DNA of 46,573 nt from Bacillus sp. JCM 19041 (GTDB taxonomy: Bacteria; Bacillota; Bacilli; Bacillales; Bacillaceae_D). The stretch is taken from positions 1-46,573 of the forward strand of contig BAXC01000025.1 in the NCBI GenBank assembly GCA_001310375.1. The letters run 5' to 3'. Within the stretch, counting starts at the first letter, position 1; each line of letters begins with the position of its first letter. The position numbers were made by a program, and so were the translations under genes. The notes beneath the pieces were generated by a model. That model searched no databases, was not told the DNA's origin, and saw only the letters and a list, made by a program, of their open reading frames with translations. Of this stretch, positions 8,541 through 17,891 are shown one piece after another.

Positions 8541-10947
8541 ATGAGCGTATGGAATAAGTGGCTAGATTGGTTTAAACGAGAAGATGAAAGCCATGAAACG
8601 CTCCAAGAACCGACGGAAATAAAAACTCAAGTAAAAAGAAATAATAACTCAGAAGTTGAATTGGAAGAGGCTCGAATGACCTACCAATATGCAAAGCAAG
8701 AGTTTGATATTGGTCGAAACAAACAATACGAAAACAAAACGGAAGGTCCTCCTAAAAAAACAAAAGCAAAGCAAGGGGCAGTCGCCCAAAAGAAGGAGTA
8801 CCTGAAGAAGAGTCTAGCTTTTTTAAAGGTCATTTTAAACCAAGTATTATTCCTTCACCTATACATGGTATTCAAAAGCGAGAAAAACAAAGAGAAAACA
8901 GTGATTATGATTGGCTAATTTCACAAACGAGAGAACAACAAGCAGAATTTGTTGAAAGACTTTTTCATAAGTCAGAGACAAACGTTTTTACAGAACCTGC
9001 TTACTTGAGAAAAAATACGCAGCAGTTAGAAGAAGACGTTCGTATTCCAGAGAAATATGGAAACGAAGATGAAATGATAACAAAAAGCGTAACATCTGAA
9101 AAAGAACATACATATGAAGAAGAGCAAATAGAAAAAAACAGCTCTTTTTTTGTTGATGATGATACCGAATATACGACGACGGAATTAAACGAACCGGAAC
9201 AAAAGACTGACTTCGTAACGACTAATCAAGAAAAAGCAGTTACAGAGAATGATGAAGTCGTTTTAGAAGAGCAGTCTGATTTTGACGAGAAATTAAATAA
9301 TGATGAAAAAGTGCCTTCAGATAGCGGTCAGGTTCAACTGAGACATGCGAACCATAGAGAAAACAAGCAAAAAGAACAAGTGGAAAACCCGATCTTAAAA
9401 CGCAAAAAAAGCGATAATCAAGAGGTCGGACCGAAAAAAGGTGAAATTCCTTTTAACGTTTTAATGCTACCAAAAGATAAACAGAGCAGCCCAAAGCAAA
9501 CAAAGCGAAAGAGTACAAATTATGACACACCGCCGATCCACTTATTATCAATTCCTGAAAAACAGCAGAGGACGATTCAACCTGGCTAGACGAGCAAGCG
9601 TCTCTATTAGAAGAAACACTTGCAAGCTTTCATGTTGATGCAAAAGTGGTTGACCGAACGAAAGGACCAGCAGTAACTAGGTTCGAAATTCAGCCTGCAA
9701 GGGGTGTAAAAGTCAATAAAATTACCAATTTAACCGATGACATTAAGCTTGCGCTTGCTGCAAAGGATATTCGCATGGAGGCGCCAATACCCGGGAAAAA
9801 TGCGATTGGCATTGAAGTCCCAAACTTGCATTCTTCTCCAGTTATGTTGCGTGAAATATTGCGCCGCGATGTATTCCGCGAACCAGACTCGCCGCTAACT
9901 GCAGCGCTTGGTTTAGATATTTCAGGACAACCAATCGTAACGGATTTAAAGAAGATGCCGCATGGCCTTGTAGCAGGTGCGACTGGATCTGGTAAAAGCG
10001 TATGTATTAATTCAATCCTTGTAAGTTTGTTATATAAAGCTTCACCTGATGAATTAAAACTACTGCTTGTTGACCCTAAGATGGTTGAACTAGCTCCATA
10101 TCATGACGTCCCTCACTTGCTGGCTCCAGTCATCACAGATCCAAAGCAAGCTACAGCGGCGTTAAAGTGGGTTGTTCAGGAAATGGAACGACGCTATGAG
10201 TTGTTTAGCAAAAATCGTGTCCGTGATATTGGTAAATACAATGAGCGCTATTCAACTGATGAAAAGCCAGCATTACCGTATATCCTTGTAGTAATTGATG
10301 AACTTGCGGACTTAATGATGGTATCGCCTCAAGATGTGGAAGATGCGATTTGTCGTATTGCCCAAAAAGCACGAGCATGTGGCATACATTTACTAGTGGC
10401 AACGCAACGACCGTCAGTTGATGTTATTACGGGCTTAATTAAAGCAAACATCCCAACGCGGATTGCATTTGCAGTAGCTTCACAGATGGATTCTCGTACG
10501 ATTCTAGATATGGGAGGGGCAGAGCGCCTTTTAGGACGTGGTGACATGTTGTTTCATGAAAATGGTGCCCCTAAAGCTGTCCGTGTTCAAGGAACATTTG
10601 TATCAGATGAGGAAATTGAAGCCGTCGTTGACTATGCAAAGCAGTATGGAAAGCCAGAATATGCTTTTGATACAGAAACAATCCAGAAAAATTTTGAACA
10701 AGAAGAGGAAGAAGACGAGTTACTAGAAGAAGCCTGTTACTTTGCTGTAGAACAAGGCACTACCTCTGCTTCAAGTATTCAAAGGCGCTTTCGGGTTGGT
10801 TACAATCGTGCCGCTCGTTTAATTGAGATGATGGAAGCAAGAGGAATTGTTTCTGGAGCGATGGGAAGTAAGCCGAGGCAAGTGTTAGTAGCTGTTGAAG
10901 AAATTGATCAACTATTTGCTTCACCTAACCAAACAACTGGAACTTGA
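8541..10947 (+). CDS. sftA: FtsK/SpoIIIE-type DNA translocase SftA, two frameshifts
   Basis: Cytoplasmic FtsK-family DNA translocase (SftA/YtpS), about 800 residues after repair. SftA helps clear DNA from the closing septum. A long charged, low-complexity N-terminal region without membrane helices (8541 to about 9560) is followed by the motor: Walker A GATGSGKS, Walker [12 protein letters not shown], and a C-terminal gamma winged helix ([21 protein letters not shown]). Frame breaks lie near 8791 (short one A in CCCAAAAG) and 9567; both are rescued by one base. The lack of transmembrane segments separates it from SpoIIIE. AAGGTGGTG precedes ATG 8541. Confidence 0.9.
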
Positions 10948-10971
10948 GAAAAAGGCAAAAATTCTATATGA
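10943..10971 (+). promoter_or_regulatory. Sigma-A promoter upstream of murC
   Basis: TTGAGA (10943-10948), exactly 17 bp, TATGAT (10966-10971). It overlaps the sftA stop codon and would start a transcript with about a 150-nt leader before murC. Confidence 0.6.
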
Positions 10972-10988
10972 TATGAAAGGGACAAACC

Positions 10989-11051
10989 GTGTGGAACAGG
11001 CTTTTAGACAGAATTGCCGGACCATTTCTAGGTCTTGGCATATACTATTGA
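10989..11051 (+). CDS. Possible leader peptide ORF before murC
   Basis: GTG 10989 opens a 20-codon ORF ([19 protein letters not shown]) behind AAAGGGAC and just after the proposed promoter. The peptide is hydrophobic at its C-terminus. It is not recognised; given the indel rate here it could be the start of a slightly longer small protein. It could equally be chance. Confidence 0.25.
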   Translation: MWNRLLDRIAGPFLGLGIYY

Positions 11052-11125
11052 TAATCAATGGAGTTCATGCGGTTCGGTCTACACCTAGAAAAAAGCACCT
11101 AGGTTTAATGATTGGAGGCTTCACA

Positions 11126-12431
11126 TTGACAACGTACCATTTTACTGGCATTAAAGGCTCCGGAATGAGCGCATTAGCTCAGATCTTAGATGATTTAAAT
11201 GAGGACGTACAAGGTTCGGATATCGAGGAAACGATTTTTACACAAAAACCATTGGAGAAAAAACACATTCCTTTGCTTCCTTTTGCTGCGGGGAATATTA
11301 AAGAAGGCCAGCACGTTATTATGTCGGCTGCTTATGGCGAAACACATGAAGAAATTAAACGCGCTCGCGAACTTGGATTAAAAGTAGATGTATACCCACA
11401 GTTTTTAGGAGAGTTTATTTCACGGTTTACAAGTGTTGCGATAACCGGTTCGCACGGAAAAACGTCAACAACAGGACTGCTGTCTCATGTACTAGGTTCT
11501 ATTTGTCCAACTTCATATTTGATTGGTGATGGAACAGGAAAGGGAACGCAGGATTCTTCTTATTTTGTGTTTGAGGCTTGTGAATACCGCCGTCATTTCC
11601 TTAACTACTCACCTGATTACTGTGTGATGACAAATATCGATTTTGATCATCCAGATTACTTTACAAGTGTGGATGATGTGGTTAGTGCGTTTCAATCAAT
11701 GGCAAAACAAGTTAATAAAGCGATTATTGCGTGCGGCGACGATGAATATTTACAGAAGCTACAAGCGAATGTACCAATTGTTTTTTACGGCTTGGTGAGG
11801 ATAATGATTTTCAAGCAAAGGCAATTAAGAGTGGAGACGAAGGAACGTCATTCACTGTGTTTGTCCGTGGCGACTTGTATGGTGAATTTCTTATCCCTGG
11901 TTACGGAGACCATAACGTAAGGAATGCTCTTTCTGTTATTGCGCTTTGCCATTACGAAGGCATTAGCTATGAAAAAGTAGCAGAACACTTAAAGACTTTT
12001 GCTGGTGTTAAGCGCAGATTTAGCGAGAAAAAGTCAGGAACACAAATCTTGATTGATGATTACGCACATCATCCTACGGAAATTGCAGCAACGATCGAAG
12101 CAACAAAAAAGAAATACAAAGAACGTGAAGTAGTGGCGATTTTCCAACCACACACATTTACAAGAACGAAAACGTTCTTACAAGAGTTTGCGAATGCTCT
12201 AAGTCAAGCAGACTATGTTTATTTATGTGATATCTTTGGTTCTGCCGGGAAGAAAAAGGGTCTCTAACAATTGAACAACTTCAAAGCCTTGTAGATGGAT
12301 CAGAACTGTTGCAGGAAGATGAAATTGGTCAATTGAAAAAGCATCAAGATGCCGTACTTTTATTTATGGGTGCTGGAGATATTCAAAAGTATCAACAATC
12401 CTATGAACAGGAAATAAAAAGAAGCAGCTAA
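11126..12431 (+). CDS. murC: UDP-N-acetylmuramate-L-alanine ligase MurC, two frameshifts
   Basis: MurC adds L-Ala to UDP-MurNAc, the first amino acid of the peptidoglycan stem peptide. The N-terminal Rossmann-like motif is [12 protein letters not shown], the ATP-binding P-loop is [12 protein letters not shown], and later motifs are [10 protein letters not shown]-like (NIDFDHPDY) and [10 protein letters not shown]. The start is TTG 11126, seven bases after GGAGG. The frame breaks near 11793 and again near 12245; one base each restores [20 protein letters not shown] and [14 protein letters not shown], and the stop is TAA 12429-12431. Essential function makes sequence errors the likely cause. 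Confidence 0.92.
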
Positions 12432-12445
12432 TGCTGCTTTTTTTT
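12420..12445 (+). terminator. Terminator after murC
   Basis: AGCAGC-TAAT-GCTGCT followed by a run of T; the loop is the murC stop codon. Confidence 0.75.
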
Positions 12446-12511
12446 ATTGAAGAGAAGGACTTTCTACCATCATGTCGAATTTGTGAGGCTATACCCTTAT
12501 TTGAATTTATG

Positions 12512-12536
12512 GTTTTAGAATTGTACACTTGGGTAA
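12512..12536 (+). promoter_or_regulatory. Sigma-B-type promoter for ytxGH
   Basis: GTTTTA (12512-12517), 13-bp spacer, GGGTAA (12531-12536) matches the sigma-B consensus GTTTAA-N12-14-GGGWAW. In B. subtilis the ytxGHJ operon is a sigma-B general-stress operon, which supports the call. Confidence 0.7.
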
Positions 12537-12560
12537 ATTAAGAAAGAGGGGGTATGATAG

Positions 12561-13007
12561 GTGGAAATATTGTTGTACATAAGTGCATTGATTGCAGCGA
12601 TTGCATTTGTTGTCTTAGTCGTTTTTCTAATAAAGACGCTAAAATCAATGTCAAAAACACTGGAGCGGACTTCTTCTACTGTGGAAGCACTTGAGAAGCA
12701 GCTTCAGGGGATCACAGAAGAATCGGAGTTATTGCTTAAAAAAACCAATGCACTCGCAGATGATATTCAGCGTAAGTCAGATTCTATTAATGTGGTTTTC
12801 GAATCAGCAAAGGAGCTTGGTGATTCGGTAAAAGTTTTTAATCACTCTGTTCGTCAGGTATCAACAAAGGTGAGTGATCAAACTAGTCGAAATGCCGAAA
12901 CAGTTTCTCAGGCCGTGCAATGGGGTCAGGCTGTTTTGGATTTCTATACAAAGTTTAAACAACGTAAACAGCAATTAGATCGAAAATCAACGGAGGAGGA
13001 GATTTAA
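12561..13007 (+). CDS. ytxG: DUF948 stress protein YtxG
   Basis: 148-residue DUF948 protein with one N-terminal membrane helix (LYISALIAAIAFVVLVVFLI) and a following coiled-coil region up to about residue 120. GTG 12561 follows AAAGAGGGGG. It is the first gene after a sigma-B-like promoter, with ytxH beginning two bases after its stop. It is likely a membrane-anchored general stress protein of unknown mechanism. Confidence 0.85.
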   Translation: MEILLYISALIAAIAFVVLVVFLIKTLKSMSKTLERTSSTVEALEKQLQGITEESELLLKKTNALADDIQRKSDSINVVFESAKELGDSVKVFNHSVRQVSTKVSDQTSRNAETVSQAVQWGQAVLDFYTKFKQRKQQLDRKSTEEEI

Positions 13008-13008
13008 C

Positions 13009-13453
13009 ATGGGTGATATGAATACAAAAGATTTTCTAATTGGAACATTAATTGGTGGTATTGTAGGTGCAACGACTGCGTTGTTTCTAGCTCCAAAATC
13101 AGGTAAAGAATTACGTAGTGATATTAGCGACCAAGCACATTTAGCCAAAGAAAAAACGGCTCAATTAACAAATGATGTTTACGAAAAAGGTAACGAGTGG
13201 GTTGACATTGCGAAAGAAAAATCAACGACGTTAGCAAAAAATGTTTCTGACCAATCACAACAAGTTGTTGATAAAGTGAAGGATTTAAGCGCAACTGCAA
13301 AAAAAAGAAGCGGAAGATCAAGTAAACGAAGCACAGAGTCTTGCAAAAGAATTAAAAGAAGATGCGCAAGATGCTGGTAAGAACATTGCAGAAACAGTAA
13401 AAAATGAAGTTGACGATGCTGAAAAGAAAGCAAAAGCAGCTGCGAAAAAATAA
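13009..13453 (+). CDS. ytxH: YtxH-family stress protein, one frameshift
   Basis: YtxH-like protein of about 147 residues: a short glycine-rich N-terminal hydrophobic segment (IGTLIGGIVGATTALFLAP), the family motif LAPKSGKELR, then a long Lys/Glu/Asp/Ala amphipathic helix. The frame breaks in an 8-A run (13299-13306); with seven As it continues KEAEDQVNEAQSLAKELKED to AEKKAKAAAKK and TAA 13451. In B. subtilis ytxJ follows; here a terminator follows directly, so ytxJ is absent from this site. Confidence 0.85.
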
Positions 13454-13457
13454 CAAC

Positions 13458-13487
13458 AAAAAGCAGTGGATCACCACTGCTTTTTTG
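13458..13487 (+). terminator. Terminator after ytxH
   Basis: AAGCAGTGG (13461-13469) pairs with CCACTGCTT (13474-13482), then a T run. Confidence 0.9.
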
Positions 13488-13494
13488 TTAAATA

Positions 13495-13534
13495 AAATCT
13501 TTAATGCATAAAAGCGTTCATGCATTAAAGATTT
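13495..13534. repeat. Perfect 15-bp inverted repeat upstream of aroA
   Basis: AAATCTTTAATGCAT (13495-13509) and its exact complement (13520-13534) flank a 10-base spacer. It lies between the ytxH terminator and the aroA -35 box (13539), with no T run after it. It could be an operator or an RNA hairpin of unknown function. Confidence 0.75.
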
Positions 13535-13538
13535 ATTC

Positions 13539-13567
13539 GTGACATTTCGAATCAGCTCAGCTATAAT
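13539..13567 (+). promoter_or_regulatory. Sigma-A promoter for aroA
   Basis: GTGACA (13539-13544), 17 bp, TATAAT (13562-13567), about 46 bp before the aroA ATG. Confidence 0.65.
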
Positions 13568-13613
13568 AAACAAAAGTTGATTTTCAAAGTAGATAGAAAG
13601 GTGTGGAGAGAAG

Positions 13614-14703
13614 ATGAGTAATGAACAGCTTGATGCATTAAGAGAACAACTGGATAAAGTCAATTTGTCCTTATTAGAGCAAATAAATGAGCGTGCTAGA
13701 CTCGTAAAAGAAATTGGCTCATTAAAAAGAGAGCAAGGGATCACTCGATTTGACCCGGTTCGGGAGCGTAGTATGCTTGACCATATTGCTGCTCATAATG
13801 AAGGACCTTTTGAAACAGGGACGTTACAGCATTTATTTAAACAGATATTTAAAGCAAGTCTAGAACTTCAGGAAGAAGATAATAGCAAAGCATTGCTTGT
13901 ATCAAGAAAAAAACATCCTGATAATACAACGATTTCTCTAAAAGGAGAAGTCATTGGCGACGGAACACAAAAATTTGTATTTGGTCCTTGTGCAGTAGAA
14001 AGTTATGAGCAGGTACTTACTGTTGCCAAAGAAATGAAAAAACGTGGTCAAACAATTCTCCGCGGAGGTGCATTTAAACCTCGCACATCTCCTTATGATT
14101 TCCAAGGGTTAGGTTTAGAAGGGCTGCAAATATTAAAGCGGGTAGCAGATGAGCTTGATATGTCAGTCATCAGTGAGATTGTTTCACCAAATGATATTGA
14201 ATTAGCTGTTGATTATGTTGATGTGATTCAAATTGGCGCACGTAACATGCAGAACTTTGAACTTCTAAAAGCAGCTGGCTCTGTTAAGAAGCCGGTTCTT
14301 CTGAAGCGTGGTCTTGCTGCCACAATTGAAGAATTTATCCACGCTGCAGAATATGTTGTTTCAAAAGGAAATGACCAATTAATGTTGTGTGAGCGTGGTA
14401 TCCGGACGTACGAAAAGGCAACGCGTAACACACTTGATATTTCAGCTGTACCGATCTTAAAGCAGGAACGCATTTGCCGGTTATGGTCGATGTGACTCAT
14501 TCTACTGGCGTCGTGATCTACTGCTTCCAACAGCGAAAGCAGCGCTTGCCATCGGAGCAGACGCGGTAATGGCGGAAGTGCACCCAGATCCAGCTGTTGC
14601 ATTATCTGATTCTGCCCAGCAAATGAACTTAAAAGAATTTAACGAGTTTTTAGATGCTCTGATCGATTCGGGCTTATACAAACCAACAGTTAATCAATCA
14701 TAA
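13614..14703 (+). CDS. aroA: Bifunctional chorismate mutase / DAHP synthase, two frameshifts
   Basis: Fusion of an AroQ-type chorismate mutase (residues 1 to about 85, [30 protein letters not shown]) with a type I-beta DAHP synthase. The synthase part shows [30 protein letters not shown] and [12 protein letters not shown]. It makes 3-deoxy-D-arabino-heptulosonate 7-phosphate, the first shikimate step; in bacilli the mutase part acts as a feedback sensor. Frame breaks near 14469 and 14505 are each repaired by one base, giving [25 protein letters not shown] and ending at TAA 14701. Repaired length of about 363 residues is normal. Confidence 0.92.
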
Positions 14704-14705
14704 AA

Positions 14706-14736
14706 AAAGTGGCTCCCACACGGGAGTCACTTTTTC
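14706..14736 (+). terminator. Terminator after aroA
   Basis: AGTGGCTCCC and GGGAGTCACT form a 10-bp stem (one G-U) with ACAC loop, then TTTTT. Confidence 0.85.
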
Positions 14737-14751
14737 TCGTTTAAAAAGAAT

Positions 14752-14765
14752 TGAAAGCGGGCACA
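14752..14765 (+). promoter_or_regulatory. Weak cre-like sequence upstream of ccpA
   Basis: TGAAAGCGGGCACA matches the cre core TGNAANCGNWNNCW except at one position. It may be chance; CcpA autoregulation occurs in some bacilli. Confidence 0.25.
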
Positions 14766-14949
14766 TTATTACTAGAAGGCTGTTACAAATCATAAGAAGA
14801 AACTGTTTTTCATTTATGAAAATGTATGAAATCTGATTCGTTTTCATTGCATGAAAGTCATGTGTATCGTATGATGATAGAGATTATTCTTATGAAAAAC
14901 AGATTTCTATACTAATAATGGTACACATTGATAACACATAGATCGAGCG

Positions 14950-14994
14950 AGGAGGTAGCTGCTTTGCTTTATGAAGTAATAGCAGCGATTATTA
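14950..14994 (+). promoter_or_regulatory. ccpA ribosome binding site with intervening hairpin
   Basis: AGGAGGT (14950-14956) is 38 nt before the ccpA ATG (14995). Between them lies a 29-nt hairpin: 14958-14963 pairs with 14981-14986, 14964-14969 pairs with 14974-14979, T14980 is bulged and the loop is TATG. With the stem folded, about 9 nt remain between Shine-Dalgarno and ATG. The ATG has no other ribosome binding site. Confidence 0.6.
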
Positions 14995-15993
14995 ATGAAT
15001 ACAACAATTTATGATGTGGCAAGAGAAGCAGGCGTTTCAATGGCGACTGTATCGAGGGTTGTAAATGGCAATCCGAATGTAAAACCAACTACGAGGAAAA
15101 AAGTAATGGAAGCAATTGACCGGCTTGGATACCGACCGAATGCTGTTGCAAGAGGGCTTGCTAGCAAGCGGACAACAACGGTAGGTGTCATTATCCCTGA
15201 TATCTCAAGTATTTTCTTTGCAGAGCTTGCACGTGGGATTGAAGATATTGCGACCATGTATAAGTATAATATTATTCTTTGTAACTCTGACCAAAACAAA
15301 GAAAAAGAAATCCATCTAATTAATACGTTGCTTGAAAAGCAAGTGGACGGTATTGTGTACATGGGTGGAGAAATTACGGAAGAGCATGCGGAGCAGTTTA
15401 AACGTTCGCCTGTACCAATTGTATTAGCTGCAACGTTGGATAATGAGAACTCGTTCCCATCCGTTAATATTGAATATACACAAGCTGCTGAAGATGCTAT
15501 TCAATCTTTGATTGATCATGGTCATAAACGTATCGGTATGCTAAGTGGTTCACTTGAGGATCCTATCAATGGCTATCAGAAATTTGCTGGTTACCGTCAA
15601 GCGTTAGAGAAAAATGGTCTTGATTTTGATGAAAATCTTGTTGTCATTGGAGATTACACATATGATTCTGGAATGGAAGCAATGGATACATTTACCGCTT
15701 TAGAAGAAAAACCAACAGCTATTTTTGCTTCTAATGATGAAATGGCGCTTGGTGTGATTCATGGTGTTCAAGACAGAGGTTACTCAGTTCCAGATGATTT
15801 TGAAATTGTTGGTTTCGATAATACGCGTTTAGCAACGATGGTTCGTCCGACGTTAACTACAGTTGTTCAGCCGTTGTATGATATTGGTGCAGTCTCAATG
15901 CGTCTATTGACGAAACTGATGAACAAAGAAGAGGTAGCAGAACAGACTGTGACACTTCCTCACCGGATTGAAAATAGAGGATCAACGAAATAA
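14995..15993 (+). CDS. ccpA: Catabolite control protein A
   Basis: LacI/GalR-family regulator CcpA, 332 residues, intact. The N-terminal helix-turn-helix [20 protein letters not shown] and hinge helix [15 protein letters not shown] are near-canonical, followed by a periplasmic-binding-protein-like core that binds HPr-Ser-P. It controls catabolite repression through cre sites, one of which lies on the acsA start codon in this window. The ATG at 14995 is fixed by family alignment and an upstream in-frame stop. Downstream is acuC on the opposite strand; the motPS genes found here in B. subtilis are missing. Confidence 0.97.
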   Translation: MNTTIYDVAREAGVSMATVSRVVNGNPNVKPTTRKKVMEAIDRLGYRPNAVARGLASKRTTTVGVIIPDISSIFFAELARGIEDIATMYKYNIILCNSDQNKEKEIHLINTLLEKQVDGIVYMGGEITEEHAEQFKRSPVPIVLAATLDNENSFPSVNIEYTQAAEDAIQSLIDHGHKRIGMLSGSLEDPINGYQKFAGYRQALEKNGLDFDENLVVIGDYTYDSGMEAMDTFTALEEKPTAIFASNDEMALGVIHGVQDRGYSVPDDFEIVGFDNTRLATMVRPTLTTVVQPLYDIGAVSMRLLTKLMNKEEVAEQTVTLPHRIENRGSTK

Positions 15994-16036
15994 AAAACAG
16001 AGCGACGATTGGGTTTAATCCCGTCGTTGCTCTTGT
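15990..16036. terminator. Bidirectional terminator between ccpA and acuC
   Basis: AGAGCGACGATTGGG and CCCGTCGTTGCTCT form a long stem with one bulge, flanked by AAAAAACA on the left and TTGTTT on the right, between convergent genes and overlapping the acuC stop. Confidence 0.7.
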
Positions 16037-17191
16037 TTCATTTCAGTGCGAATATGCGAGAGTGCTTTTTCGACAGTTAGTTTGTTTTTAGAGGTTATTT
16101 CTGCTTTTCTTGGTACTGCAGGGAATGTAGGATCATTCCATTCAGTAGGTAATGTTTCTTGTGCTGTTGCTGACCACCGCTCTAACCAGTTTTTTGGCAA
16201 TGCGCCATTCCCTAAGTCCAACTGTTCTGTCATTGCAAGCCAGATATAGGACCAAGCACGGGGAACAACGCGCCATTTATCATATCCTCCTCCACCAATC
16301 GCTACCCATTTGCCACCGCAATATTGATGTGCTAATTCATGCGCAAGTTTAGGAATCGCTTTGTACGCTGCTGTTGATAGGTGTAAATGAGATAGTGGAT
16401 CATAATAATGGGCATCAACACCATTTTGGGTCAAGATAATATCAGGACGAAAAAAAATCAGCTACTTCTCGGAATGAATCTTCATAGGCAGAAAGGAAAG
16501 ATTCGTCTTCTGTAAAAGCATCAAGGGGGATATTGATTGAAAATCCGTACCCTTTACCTGCCCCTTTTTCAGTTACATGTCCCGTCCCGGGAAAAAGATA
16601 ACGACCTGTTTCATGAATGCTCAGCGTGCAAATATCTGGATCTTCATAAAAGCTCCATTGTACACCGTCACCATGATGTGCGTCAGTGTCTACATATAAT
16701 ATTTTTGCCCCATATGTACGTCTAATATATTCAATTGCAATTGACGAATCATTGTATACGCAAAAACCAGAAGCTCTTCCCCGAAATCCGTGATGCAAAC
16801 CACCCCCTAAATGGAAAGCATGATCATACCCATTTTTTAAGACGGCGTCACAAGCAGCAATTGTACCTCCAACTAAATAAGCAGCAGCTTCATGCATATG
16901 AGGGAAAACGGGCGTGTCTTCTGTGTCAAGACCATGTGCTTGTGCGAGACCATCAGTTAATTTTCCCGTGCTTCCAAGCTTAACGGCTTTAATAAAATTG
17001 GGGTCATGAACAAGTTCCAGCATCGCATCAGTAGCGATTTGAGGATTAATCGTATCAAAACCAGTCAAAGCACCGATATCCTCTAACAACGTATGCGTAA
17101 GTTCAAGCCGCAGTGGATGAAAGGGGTGCGTGTCATGGAATTTGTATTGGGGTCCGTCTGCACCATAAATCAATGCCGCTTTTCCAGTCAT
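16015..17191 (-). CDS. acuC: AcuC, acetoin-utilisation histone-deacetylase-family protein, one frameshift
   Basis: Class I HDAC-fold deacetylase of about 390 residues; in B. subtilis AcuC deacetylates and so reactivates acetyl-CoA synthetase (AcsA). Zn and charge-relay motifs are HLGGGLHHGFRGRASGFCVYND, split here for length as HLGGGLHHG and RASGFCVYND, and VDTDAHHGDGVQ. The C-terminal part shows VAIGGGGYDKWRVVPRAW. The frame breaks in an 8-A run (16450-16457 plus strand); seven keeps it open. The ATG at 17191 has AAGGAGGGG upstream and overlaps the likely end of acuB. The operon is acuABC on the minus strand. Confidence 0.93.
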
Positions 17192-17837
17192 AATTCCCCT
17201 CCTTGGGCGTGGAGGCCGGCCCATAAACATCATACCCTTCATTCTGTAAAGCACGAATAACACGTCTAGGGTCAATTGTTTGCACTCGAAATGAAAGCAT
17301 ATGATGGCCTTGTTTTTCGCTTGAGTAAGCGACTGCACTAACAATATTTACTTGGCTCTTCTTAAAAATGGCTGATACATCAGCTAACATACCTGTTTTA
17401 TTTTTAACACATACTTCAATGACAGAACTAGGGCGATCTGCACCGAGGAGCTTAGTCATGCTATAAAGCATGTCTGATTCCGTAATTATGCCAGTTAACT
17501 TTCCATCTTTAATTATTGGAAGACAGCCTATTCTGTTTTGATAAAACAGCCGTGCTGATTCTTGAACGTCATCATCTTCATGACCAGTTAAAACAGGTGT
17601 ACTCATGATAATTGAAATCGGTTCCAAAAAAAGGTTTTCATCATAGTCAGACGTTAGAGTAGAAGGGCGTATGTCACGAATGTCCCGATCAGAGACAATG
17701 CCTATGACATGGTTTGCGCTATTAATAATCGGAATGTGTCGAATAGCTTGCATTTCCATTAGATGGATCGCCTCTTTGATAGTTTGTGTTTGGTTTAATG
17801 TGTAAACATCTGTGTGCATAATTTTTTTTAATTTCAT
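17188..17837 (-). CDS. acuB: AcuB, CBS-ACT protein, probable C-terminal frameshift
   Basis: Two CBS domains (residues about 1-60 and 75-135; IPIINSANHVIGIVSDRD and LPIIKDGKLTGIITESD) and a C-terminal ACT-like domain (VIEVCVKNKTGMLADVSAIFKKS). It belongs to the AcuABC acetyl-CoA synthetase control operon; its direct role is unclear. MKLKKIMHTDV aligns with the N-terminus known for AcuB, so ATG 17837 is right although its Shine-Dalgarno is 40 nt away. Read as given, the frame runs past the acuC start to 17133; one extra base near 17226 gives GYDVLWAGLHAQGGEL and a TGA overlapping the acuC ATG, which looks natural. Confidence 0.9.
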
Positions 17838-17885
17838 CGTTGTAGTTCTGTTTCACGTAATGTGAACAGAACACGCCCCTCCTTT
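17838..17885 (-). promoter_or_regulatory. acuB ribosome binding site with intervening hairpin
   Basis: On the minus strand AAAGGAGG (17885-17878) is followed by GGCGT, an 11-bp hairpin with one bulged base (17872-17862 against 17856-17845, loop ATTAC), TACAACG and the ATG. The linear gap is 40 nt; with the stem folded it is 12 nt. An in-frame TGA lies inside the hairpin, so no upstream start is possible. Confidence 0.6.
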
Positions 17886-17891
17886 CTGGTG

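Noticed and set aside
14964-15014. TTG-started 16-codon ORF overlapping the ccpA start
   Set aside because: It has the well-placed Shine-Dalgarno, but it could be chance inside the hairpin; mentioned as an alternative, not annotated as a gene.
17133-17187. acuB reading frame extended past the acuC start
   Set aside because: The extra tail is unlike AcuB proteins; a one-base repair gives the usual length with an ATGA-type overlap.
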